From NCBI GenBank assembly GCA_958295465.1, contig OY282353.1:4269001-4333000 (forward strand): DNA of 64,000 nt, in the 5' to 3' direction. Positions 32,285-39,422 of this stretch are shown here, one piece after another. The position numbers and the translations under genes were made by a program. The notes below the pieces were generated by a model. The model had not been told where the DNA came from. It did no database searches and saw only the letters and a program-made list of their open reading frames with translations. Source of the stretch: an uncultured Gammaproteobacteria bacterium (GTDB taxonomy: Bacteria > Pseudomonadota > Gammaproteobacteria > HK1). Every line of letters starts with the position of its first letter. The first letter of the stretch is position 1.

Positions 32285-32988
32285 AGGGCACGCTGTACGG
32301 CCTGGGCATCGGTCCGGGCGACCCGGAGCTGATCACCCTGAAAGCGCTCAGGATCCTCCGGCGCACCAGCGTGCTCGCCTATCCCGCCCCGGAGGCGGGT
32401 GAAAGCCTGGCCCGCGGCATCGTGGCCGGCCACCTGGATGGACATCACCGGGAGGTCTGCATCCGGATGCCCATGGTGGCGGCCCGCTTTCCCGCCCAGG
32501 AGGTCTACGACCGGGCCGCGGTGGAGCTGGGCGGGCACCTCGACGCCGGCCGCGACGTCGCGGTGCTGTGCGAAGGCGATCCGTTCTTCTACGGATCGTT
32601 CATGTACATGTTCGGCCGCATGGCCGCGCACCATGCGGTGGAGGTGGTGCCCGGGGTGTCTTCGCTCATGGCCTGCGCGGCCACCCTGGGCGCGCCCCTG
32701 GCGGCGCGCAACGACGTGCTCACCGTCCTTCCAGCCACCCTGTCGAGCGATCTGCTGGAGCGGCGCATCCGAGAGGTCGACGCGGTGGCCGTCATCAAGG
32801 TCGGCCGACACTTGCAAAAGGTCCGGGCGGTGATCGAGGCGATGGGCCTGATCGCGAACGCCCGCTACGTCGAGCGTGCGACCATGGAAAACGAGAAGAT
32901 CCTTCCCCTCGCCGACGTCGACGAGGACGAGGTGCCCTACTTCTCGATGATCCTGCTGCACGCCCGCGGCGACGCATGGAACGTGTGA
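32281..32988 (+). CDS. cbiL: Precorrin-2/cobalt-factor II C20-methyltransferase
   Basis: A 235-residue tetrapyrrole methylase. The GIGPGDPELITLKA loop lies at about residues 9–22, the SAM site CEGDPFFYGSFMYM near 98 and VPGVSSLMA near 123. It transfers a methyl group to C20. Its ATG overlaps the cbiET stop (ATGA). The SD element would fall in the repeat-derived tail of cbiET, which therefore supplies its translation signal. Confidence 0.92.
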   Translation: MKGTLYGLGIGPGDPELITLKALRILRRTSVLAYPAPEAGESLARGIVAGHLDGHHREVCIRMPMVAARFPAQEVYDRAAVELGGHLDAGRDVAVLCEGDPFFYGSFMYMFGRMAAHHAVEVVPGVSSLMACAATLGAPLAARNDVLTVLPATLSSDLLERRIREVDAVAVIKVGRHLQKVRAVIEAMGLIANARYVERATMENEKILPLADVDEDEVPYFSMILLHARGDAWNV

Positions 32989-33030
32989 CGCGCCGCCGGT
33001 CGTTGTGCCGATCGAGCGGGTCGATACGGA

Positions 33031-34824
33031 ATGTCTGACGAGGTAGCCATCGTCGTGCTGACCGGGCCGGGCCTGGCCACCGCCAGGCGGATCCGGGCAT
33101 GTCTCGCCGGAGCACGGATCCACGGCTATGGCCCCCGTGTTCCGGACGCCGACGTCCGGTTCGACGACACCGGCGCCGAGCTGCGGCGGCTGTTCGCGGC
33201 GGGTGTCGACGTCGTGGGGGTGTGCGCGGCCGGTATCCTGATTAGGACCCTGGCTCCTGTGCTTGCCGGCAAGCACGGGGAACCGGCGGTCATCGCCGTG
33301 GCGGAAGACGGTAGCGCGGTCGTGCCCCTGCTCGGCGGCCACCGCGGCGCCAACGCGCTCGGCCGCCGCCTGGGCGACGCGCTGGGCGTCCGCGCCGCGA
33401 TCACCACCGCCGGCGAGATCCGGTGGCAGGTGGCGCTGGACGACCCGCCACCCGGATGGGTGCTCGCGAACCCCCACCACTACAAGCGGTTCGCGGCCCG
33501 GCTCCTGGCCGGAGAACCTTGCCGCCTGGAGGGGAAGGCGGAGTGGTTGCAGCGTTCCGGTCTCGAATTTCAAGCCCATGCGGCGCTGGCGCTGCGGGTG
33601 ACCGATGCCCCGGATCCTGGTGATGAAGACACCCTGGTGTTTCACCGGCGGCGGTTCGCGCTGGGCGTGGGTTGCGAGCGCGGGGTTCCGGCAAGCGAGC
33701 TCGGGGATCTGGTCGAGCGCACGTTGGCCGGCGCGAACCTGTCCGCCCGATCGCTGGCGGGGGTGTTCTCGCTCGACTTGAAGGCGAACGAGCCGGCTGT
33801 CCATGCGCTGGCGCAGACCCTCGGGCTGCCGGCGCGGTTCTTCGACCCCTCCACCCTCGAAGCCCTGACCCCCCGGCTCGCCAACCCGTCGGCGGCGGTA
33901 TTCCGGGAAGTGGGCTGCCACGGCGTCTCGGAGGCCGCCGCCCTGGCCGCGACCGGCGCTGAAGGCACGTTGCGGGTCGCCAAGACCAAGTCGGGGCGGG
34001 CCACCTGCGCGATCGGCGAAGCGCCGTCGCCGATCGACGCCATGCAGATCGGACGGGCCCGCGGGGTGTTGACGGTGGTCGGGCTCGGACCGGGCACGCC
34101 GGCCTGGCGAATCCCCGCGGCGGATCGGGCCGTCGCCGCCGCCACCCATCTGGTCGGCTATCGGGGTTATCTCGACATGCTGCCGGCGGGCGGCGGCCAG
34201 ATCCGCCATGCCCATGCGCTCGGAGAGGAGACAGAGCGCGTGGATCGGGCGCTCGCGCTGGCCGCCGGCGGTCACCGGGTGGCGCTGATCTGCTCGGGCG
34301 ATCCGGGGGTGTACGCCATGGCCGCGCTGGTGTTCGAGCGGCTGGAGACGGCGACCGATCCGGGCTGGCGTCGCAGCGAGATTGTCGTGCTGCCGGGGGT
34401 GTCCGCGATGCACGGCGCGGCGGCGCTGGCCGGGGCGCCGCTGGGCCACGACTTCTGCGCCGTCTCGTTGTCGGACTTGCTCACCCCGTGGGCGGTGATC
34501 GAGCAGCGGCTCGAAGCGGCGGCGGCGGGTGATTTCGTCGTCGCCCTATACAACCCGGCGTCGAAACGCCGCCGCCGCGGTCTTGCCCGGGCCATCGAGA
34601 TACTGGCGGCGAAGCGCCCGGCCACCACCCCCGTCGTGGTTGCGCGGTCGATCGGCCGCGACGGGCAGGCGGTCACCGCCACCTGCCTGCGGGACCTCGA
34701 CCAGTCGTCGGTCGACATGATGACGTTGCTGATCGTCGGCTCCACCGAAACGCGCGCGATCGACGGTCACGTCTACACGCCGCGAGGCTACGGGACGAAG
34801 GACGGCTCGGAGGGGGGCCCATGA
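33031..34824 (+). CDS. cbiGH: CbiG–CbiH fusion (cobalt-precorrin 5A hydrolase / C17-methyltransferase)
   Basis: A 597-residue bifunctional protein. The CbiG part (about 1–345) opens with VAIVVLTGPGLATARRI, has the GGHRGAN motif near residue 110 and a C-terminal CbiG domain (LGVGCERGVPASEL near 210). The CbiH/CobJ methylase (about 350–597) begins VVGLGPGTPAWRIP and has CSGDPGVYAMA near 422 and LPGVSAMHGAAA near 455. CbiH methylates C17 with ring contraction, and CbiG opens the resulting lactone and releases acetaldehyde. Fusing these consecutive steps is known in other bacteria. The presence of CbiG marks the early-cobalt pathway. Confidence 0.92.
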   Translation: MSDEVAIVVLTGPGLATARRIRACLAGARIHGYGPRVPDADVRFDDTGAELRRLFAAGVDVVGVCAAGILIRTLAPVLAGKHGEPAVIAVAEDGSAVVPLLGGHRGANALGRRLGDALGVRAAITTAGEIRWQVALDDPPPGWVLANPHHYKRFAARLLAGEPCRLEGKAEWLQRSGLEFQAHAALALRVTDAPDPGDEDTLVFHRRRFALGVGCERGVPASELGDLVERTLAGANLSARSLAGVFSLDLKANEPAVHALAQTLGLPARFFDPSTLEALTPRLANPSAAVFREVGCHGVSEAAALAATGAEGTLRVAKTKSGRATCAIGEAPSPIDAMQIGRARGVLTVVGLGPGTPAWRIPAADRAVAAATHLVGYRGYLDMLPAGGGQIRHAHALGEETERVDRALALAAGGHRVALICSGDPGVYAMAALVFERLETATDPGWRRSEIVVLPGVSAMHGAAALAGAPLGHDFCAVSLSDLLTPWAVIEQRLEAAAAGDFVVALYNPASKRRRRGLARAIEILAAKRPATTPVVVARSIGRDGQAVTATCLRDLDQSSVDMMTLLIVGSTETRAIDGHVYTPRGYGTKDGSEGGP

Positions 34825-34899
34825 CGGCGCGGCGTATCGACCGTGCCGAGGCACGTCCGGTCCGCGGCCACGGCCGCATACCGCGAGGCCACCGGCCGG

Positions 34900-34954
34900 G
34901 GCGCCCGCGACTCCGTGCAGCGGAATCGCCAAGCGACCGCGCCAGCGGTCGCCG
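34900..34954. repeat. Dispersed palindromic repeat, copy 7 (partial)
   Basis: Carries GCGACTCCG...CGGAATCGC and GCGACCGCGCCAGCGGTCGC. It lies between cbiGH and cbiF. The GGAGGGG ribosome site of cbiF follows directly. Confidence 0.75.
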
Positions 34955-34969
34955 CCCGGAGGGGCGTAC

Positions 34970-35746
34970 ATGACGGTGCATTTCATCGGCGCCGGCCCCG
35001 GCGCACCCGACCTTCTCACATTGCGCGGGCGGGATCTGATCGCCGCGGCCGACGTGGTGCTCTATGCCGGCTCGCTGGTGCCGGCGGCGGTGGTGGCCCA
35101 TGCCCGCGACGACGCCCTCGTGATCGATTCCGCCGACATGACCCTGGACCAGCTCGTCGAATGCATGAGCGAAGCGCACGAGGCAGGGCGCAGCGTGGCT
35201 CGCGTGCACTCCGGCGATCCTTCCCTCTATGGCGCCATCGGCGAGCAGATTCGCCGTCTGGCGGAGCTCGGGATCGACCATGACGTCACCCCGGGGGTCC
35301 CGGCCTACGCCGCGGCCGCGGCCGCCATCGGCCAGGAGCTCACCCTGCCCGGGGTCAGCCAGACCGTGGTGCTGACGCGGACCGCGATGCGCAGCTCCGT
35401 CATGCCCGAACGCGAATCCCTGGAAACGCTGGCATTGTCCGGAGCGACCCTCGCCATCCACCTCTCCGCCAGGAACACCCGGCACGTGGAGGAAAGCCTG
35501 ATCCCCCATTACGGCGCGGATTGTCCGGTGGTCGTCGCGGTGCGCGCGAGCTGGCCGGACGAGCGGATCATCCGCTGCCGCCTGGACGCGCTGCATCGCA
35601 CCGTCAAGGCCGAGCGCATCCGCCGTACCGCGCTGATCCTGGTCGGCCCGGTGCTCGGCGCCGCGGACTACGGCGACAGCAAGCTCTACGACGCGGAGCA
35701 CTTTCATCTGCTGCGCCCGAAGAAGAAGCGCCGGCGCGTAGGCTGA
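34970..35746 (+). CDS. cbiF: Precorrin-4/cobalt-precorrin-4 C11-methyltransferase
   Basis: A 258-residue tetrapyrrole methylase. The first loop is GAGPGAPDLLTLRG at residues 7–20. HSGDPSLYGAIGEQ near 81 and TPGVPAYAAAAA near 106 form the SAM pocket. RTAMRSSVMPERE near 138 is typical of CbiF/CobM. GGAGGGG lies six bases before the ATG. It is the last gene of the plus-strand cbi run and converges with cbiJ. Confidence 0.93.
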   Translation: MTVHFIGAGPGAPDLLTLRGRDLIAAADVVLYAGSLVPAAVVAHARDDALVIDSADMTLDQLVECMSEAHEAGRSVARVHSGDPSLYGAIGEQIRRLAELGIDHDVTPGVPAYAAAAAAIGQELTLPGVSQTVVLTRTAMRSSVMPERESLETLALSGATLAIHLSARNTRHVEESLIPHYGADCPVVVAVRASWPDERIIRCRLDALHRTVKAERIRRTALILVGPVLGAADYGDSKLYDAEHFHLLRPKKKRRRVG

Positions 35747-35853
35747 CCGGGAATCCGCCCCCCGCTCCACATCGCCGGGACGGGTCTCCCGTGAAGCCCG
35801 AACTACACGCCCCCGGTCTCGAATCGCCCGGCCGGGCTTCCCCGCGGCCTTGG

Positions 35854-36615
35854 CTACACGCTCTCGATCAGCCAGCGAAACGCCCGTTCCGCGGTCTCGA
35901 CCCGGGGGCCGGCCTCCGGATCGGGCCGCTTGATCATGATCACCGGAATCCGCAGCTCACGTGCTGCAACCAGCTTCGGATACGTGGCGCCGCCGCTGTT
36001 CCTGCTCACCAGCAGCTCCACGCCGCGTTCGAGGAACAGCGTTCGCTCCGACCCGAGGGCGAACGGACCGCGGCCGACGATCAGCTCGGACCTCGCCAGC
36101 GGCAGAGGCGTTCGCGGCGCATCGACCAGCCGAACCAGAAACCTGATCGCCCGCAGGTGGCTGAAGACCGGGAGATCCCTTGCGCCGGTGGAGAGGAATA
36201 CGCAGCCGGTCTGCGAAACCGGCGTATTCGCGACCACTTCGGCCGCCGCATCCGGGCTCGCCGCCTCGGTCCACCGATCCCCTTCGACTGCCGACCAGGC
36301 GGGTCTCCAAAGCTGCATCCGCGGGATACCGAGCGCATCGCACGCTTGCGCCGCGTGACGGGAGATGTTCGCGGCGTAGGGATGGGTCGCATCGACCACC
36401 GCATCCACCCCTTCGGCGTCGAGGCAGGCGGACAGGCCCTCGACCCCGCCGAAGCCGCCGGTACGCACCCGGCCCGGCACCGCGGCCGGGCGGTGGGTTC
36501 GACCGGCAAGCGACGTGACCACGTCGAATTCCGTCCGGGGCGCGAGCCGCCGCGCGAGATCCGCCGCTTCGCCGCTGCCCCCGAGTATGAGAACCCTGCG
36601 CCTTGTATGGAACAA
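35854..36615 (-). CDS. cbiJ: Precorrin-6A reductase (CbiJ/CobK)
   Basis: About 253 residues. It is the NAD(P)H-dependent reductase of precorrin-6A. It has an N-terminal nucleotide loop VLILGGSGEAADLARRL, DAVVDATHPYAANIS near residue 70 and a late ELLVSRNSGGA..KL motif near 200. No ATG or GTG precedes the first strand. The best start is a TTG at 36615, giving MFHTRRRVLILGG, with GAGGAA as a possible ribosome site. Both lie inside a dispersed repeat copy. It follows cbiD on the minus strand. Confidence 0.85.
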   Translation of the reverse strand: MFHTRRRVLILGGSGEAADLARRLAPRTEFDVVTSLAGRTHRPAAVPGRVRTGGFGGVEGLSACLDAEGVDAVVDATHPYAANISRHAAQACDALGIPRMQLWRPAWSAVEGDRWTEAASPDAAAEVVANTPVSQTGCVFLSTGARDLPVFSHLRAIRFLVRLVDAPRTPLPLARSELIVGRGPFALGSERTLFLERGVELLVSRNSGGATYPKLVAARELRIPVIMIKRPDPEAGPRVETAERAFRWLIESV

Positions 36616-36676
36616 GACCGTTCCTCGTCCGTCTACGGCGCTGGCCAGGGCACGCCCGCGCCAGCGGTCGCCGCTC
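36608..36676. repeat. Dispersed palindromic repeat, copy 8
   Basis: Runs TGGAACAAGACCGTTCC...CGCGCCAGCGGTCGCCGCTC and lacks the middle GATTCCGC hairpin. It fills the cbiD–cbiJ gap, ends at the cbiD stop codon and contains the likely TTG start of cbiJ. Confidence 0.75.
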
Positions 36677-37763
36677 AAAACCCTTCCGACCTGCCCGCCG
36701 GTCCACCCTGCCGATCGAAGACGATGACCTCGACCTGCGTCTCGCCGTCCAGCATCGAAAGCGCCCGGGACCGAGCTTCCTGCGCCACTCTGGCGGCCAG
36801 GGGCAAGCCGGCTTCGTCCGCGATCTGCAAGACCTGGTACGCCGTATTGGCGGCTTCCACTCTGCCCGCGAGAGCCGGTGTGCCACCGAGGTCCCGCGCC
36901 CACGCAGCCAGTTGCGCCATATCCACCTGGCTACGCCCGGAGTGGAGGTCCATGTGTCCCATCGCGAGCTTCGAGAGCTTGCCGAAACCGCCTCCGATGG
37001 TCAGCCGCGGCAACGGACGGCGGCGCAGGTACTTGAGCAGGCCGCCGGCAAAGTCCCCCATGTCGAGCATCGCGGTATCCGGCAGGCCATACAGCGCCTG
37101 CACCGCGCGTTCGGAGGTCGAGCCCGTGCAACCTGCAACGTGCGGGTAGCCGGCCGCGACCGCCACGTCGATGCCGCGATGGATGGAGTGGATCCAGGCC
37201 GAGCATGAATAGGGGATCACGACGCCGGTGGTGCCGAGGATGGAAATCCCCCCGACGATTCCCAGTCTCGGATTCCAGGTCTTCTGCGCCAGCCGCTCAC
37301 CGTCCGCGACCGAGATCTCGATGACCGCGTCGGGGGCGGCCCCTGCCGCAGCCGCGACCTCCTCCACCGCCGCCCTCATCATCCGTCTCGGTACCGGGTT
37401 GATGGCCGGCTCCCCGACCGCGACCGGCAGTCCCGGCAGGGTCACGGTCCCGACCCCCGGCCCGGCCCGGAACACCACGCCCTCGCCGGAGCCGGCGCGG
37501 CGGACCTTCGCGCAGATCAACGCCTGGTGGGTCACGTCGGGATCGTCACCAGCATCCTTGACGACGCCCGCGAACGCCGCGTCCCGGTCGAGCCGTTCGG
37601 TGGCCAGCGCGAACGCGGGCTGCTGTCCCCTGGGCAACGTCACGCTCACCGGATCGGGAAACTCCCCCGTCAACAACGCGGTAAACGCCGCCTTGGTCGC
37701 AGCGGTCGCGCATGCGCCGGTGGTCCAGCCCCGGCGCAGGGGAGCGTTCGGTTTGCGAGCCAT
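36675..37763 (-). CDS. cbiD: Cobalt-precorrin-5B C1-methyltransferase
   Basis: A 362-residue CbiD, the C1 methylase specific to the early-cobalt pathway. It begins PLRRGWTTGACATAATKAA, the family hallmark, and has GIVGGISILGTTGVV near residue 172 and PRLTIGGGFGKLSKLAMG near 255. The start ATG lies 27 bp from the divergent cbiA start, with an 8-bp inverted repeat in between. Its stop abuts a dispersed repeat, and cbiJ follows on the same strand. Confidence 0.93.
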   Translation of the reverse strand: MARKPNAPLRRGWTTGACATAATKAAFTALLTGEFPDPVSVTLPRGQQPAFALATERLDRDAAFAGVVKDAGDDPDVTHQALICAKVRRAGSGEGVVFRAGPGVGTVTLPGLPVAVGEPAINPVPRRMMRAAVEEVAAAAGAAPDAVIEISVADGERLAQKTWNPRLGIVGGISILGTTGVVIPYSCSAWIHSIHRGIDVAVAAGYPHVAGCTGSTSERAVQALYGLPDTAMLDMGDFAGGLLKYLRRRPLPRLTIGGGFGKLSKLAMGHMDLHSGRSQVDMAQLAAWARDLGGTPALAGRVEAANTAYQVLQIADEAGLPLAARVAQEARSRALSMLDGETQVEVIVFDRQGGPAGRSEGF

Positions 37764-37787
37764 CGGGCATTGTAGACAGAATGCCCG
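37764..37787. promoter_or_regulatory. Inverted repeat between cbiD and cbiA
   Basis: CGGGCATT, an 8-base spacer, then AATGCCCG, perfectly symmetrical and centred in the 27-bp gap between two divergent start codons. It could be an operator for both genes or a hairpin in both leaders. A chance origin cannot be excluded. Confidence 0.4.
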
Positions 37788-37790
37788 GTC

Positions 37791-39191
37791 ATGAGCCGCG
37801 GAGTGATCATCGCCGCACCCGGCTCGGGGAGCGGCAAGACGACCCTGACCCTCGCGTTGTTGAGGGGCTTGCGCGACGCGGGGGTCGCGGTCGCCTCCGC
37901 CAAGGTGGGACCGGACTACATCGATCCGGCGTACCACGCCGCGGCCAGCGGCCGTACCTGCCACAACCTCGATACCTGGTCGATGTCGGACGGGACCCTG
38001 TCGGCGCTGATCGCCGACTTGCAGCGCGATGCCTCCGCCGTCGTGGTGGAAGGGGTGATGGGCCTGTTCGACGGAGCGCCGGACGGCCGCGGCTCCGCCG
38101 CCGATCTGTCGCGACGCACCGGCTGGCCGGTGGTGCTGGTGGTCGATGCCTCGGGCATGGCGGCGTCGGCGGCGGCGCTGGTGCACGGCTTCGTGAGCTA
38201 CGACCCGGGGGTCGAGGTCGCCGGCGTGATCTTCAACCGCACCGGAAGCCACCGGCACGGGGAGTTGCTGCGCCGCGCCATGCCGCCTCGGGGCATCCCG
38301 GTCTTCGGTTGCGTCACCCGCAGTGAATCCCTGACGCTGCCGGACCGCCATCTCGGCCTGGTGCAGGCCCGGGAGCACCTGGACCTGGAGGGCTTTCTCG
38401 CGCGGGCGGCCGAACAGGTCGGCCGGGAGGTCGACACCGAGGCCCTGTTGGCGGCGGCGAAGCCGGCGCGCGCCGAGCCGCCGGAAGATGCCGGGGAACC
38501 TTTCACAGCTACGGCACCGGATGCAACCGTGGCGAGGCCGGCAAGCGTCGAGCCGTTGGAAGACGGGCACGGTTTGCCCGTACTCGGGCAGCGCGTCGCG
38601 GTCGCCTGCGACGATGCGTTCGCGTTCTGTTACCCGTGGGTGCTCGATGCCTGGCGCCGGGCCGGCTGCGAGATCAGCTTCTTCTCGCCGCTCGACGACC
38701 AGCCGCCGGCCGCGGATGCCGACGCCGTGTACCTCCCGGGCGGGTACCCGGAGCTGCACGCCGCCCGGCTGGCCGCGGCGGGGCGGTTCAGGGCGGCGCT
38801 CGGGCGTTGCGCCGGGCGCGGAACCGTCATCTACGGGGAATGCGGCGGGTACATGGTGCTGGGCGAACGGTTGATCGACGGCGACGGCGTGCCCCACCGG
38901 ATGGCCGGGCTGTTGCCGGTGCAGACGTCGTTCGAGTCACCGCGCCTGAGCCTCGGCTACCGCGAGGTGGCGCTGGCGGAGGACGGCGTGTTCGGACGCA
39001 AGGGCGTTCGTTTTCGGGGCCATGAGTTCCACTTCGCGTCGGTGGTGGCCCAGTCTCCGGACACGGCCCTGTTCCGTACCTTCGATGCGGAGCTGAAACC
39101 GCTGGGCGATGCGGGCCTGCGGATCGGCAGCGTGATGGGGTCGTTCGTCCATCTGATGGACCGGTGCGGGGGTGGCGGCGCAGCCGCCTGA
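37791..39191 (+). CDS. cbiA: Cobyrinate a,c-diamide synthase
   Basis: A 466-residue glutamine-dependent amidotransferase. The N-terminal synthetase half has the P-loop APGSGSGKTTLTLALL at residues 9–24 and KVGPDYIDPAYH near 40. The C-terminal glutaminase has GGYPELHA near 315 and the nucleophile in GECGGYMVLG near 350. A Pro/Ala/Glu-rich linker of about 40 residues (near 225–262) joins the halves and is longer than usual. It amidates the a and c carboxylates of cobyrinic acid. The last 231 bp before the next gene contain nothing I can support. Confidence 0.93.
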   Translation: MSRGVIIAAPGSGSGKTTLTLALLRGLRDAGVAVASAKVGPDYIDPAYHAAASGRTCHNLDTWSMSDGTLSALIADLQRDASAVVVEGVMGLFDGAPDGRGSAADLSRRTGWPVVLVVDASGMAASAAALVHGFVSYDPGVEVAGVIFNRTGSHRHGELLRRAMPPRGIPVFGCVTRSESLTLPDRHLGLVQAREHLDLEGFLARAAEQVGREVDTEALLAAAKPARAEPPEDAGEPFTATAPDATVARPASVEPLEDGHGLPVLGQRVAVACDDAFAFCYPWVLDAWRRAGCEISFFSPLDDQPPAADADAVYLPGGYPELHAARLAAAGRFRAALGRCAGRGTVIYGECGGYMVLGERLIDGDGVPHRMAGLLPVQTSFESPRLSLGYREVALAEDGVFGRKGVRFRGHEFHFASVVAQSPDTALFRTFDAELKPLGDAGLRIGSVMGSFVHLMDRCGGGGAAA

Positions 39192-39422
39192 GCGCACCCC
39201 CTCGACGGCGGTCCCAGCGGAGCCCGATCCCACGGTTGGCCCGAGGCACTCAACGTCGTCGCGTTGCACGCCGCCCGCTTGGACTGGGGGACCGGCGGTG
39301 TACGGCTCGCGGGGAGTGCGACAGGTCATGGCCGGAAGTCCCACTGCTCGCGAGGCTCGGTACGCATCGACGGCCAAGCTAGCCGGGGTGCGCCTCCCGG
39401 TTGACAACAACCATGTTCAGAA

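Noticed and set aside
39192..39422. Possible gene or att site between cbiA and the protease gene at the island edge
   Set aside because: No frame, tRNA end or repeat matching the other island boundary could be supported.
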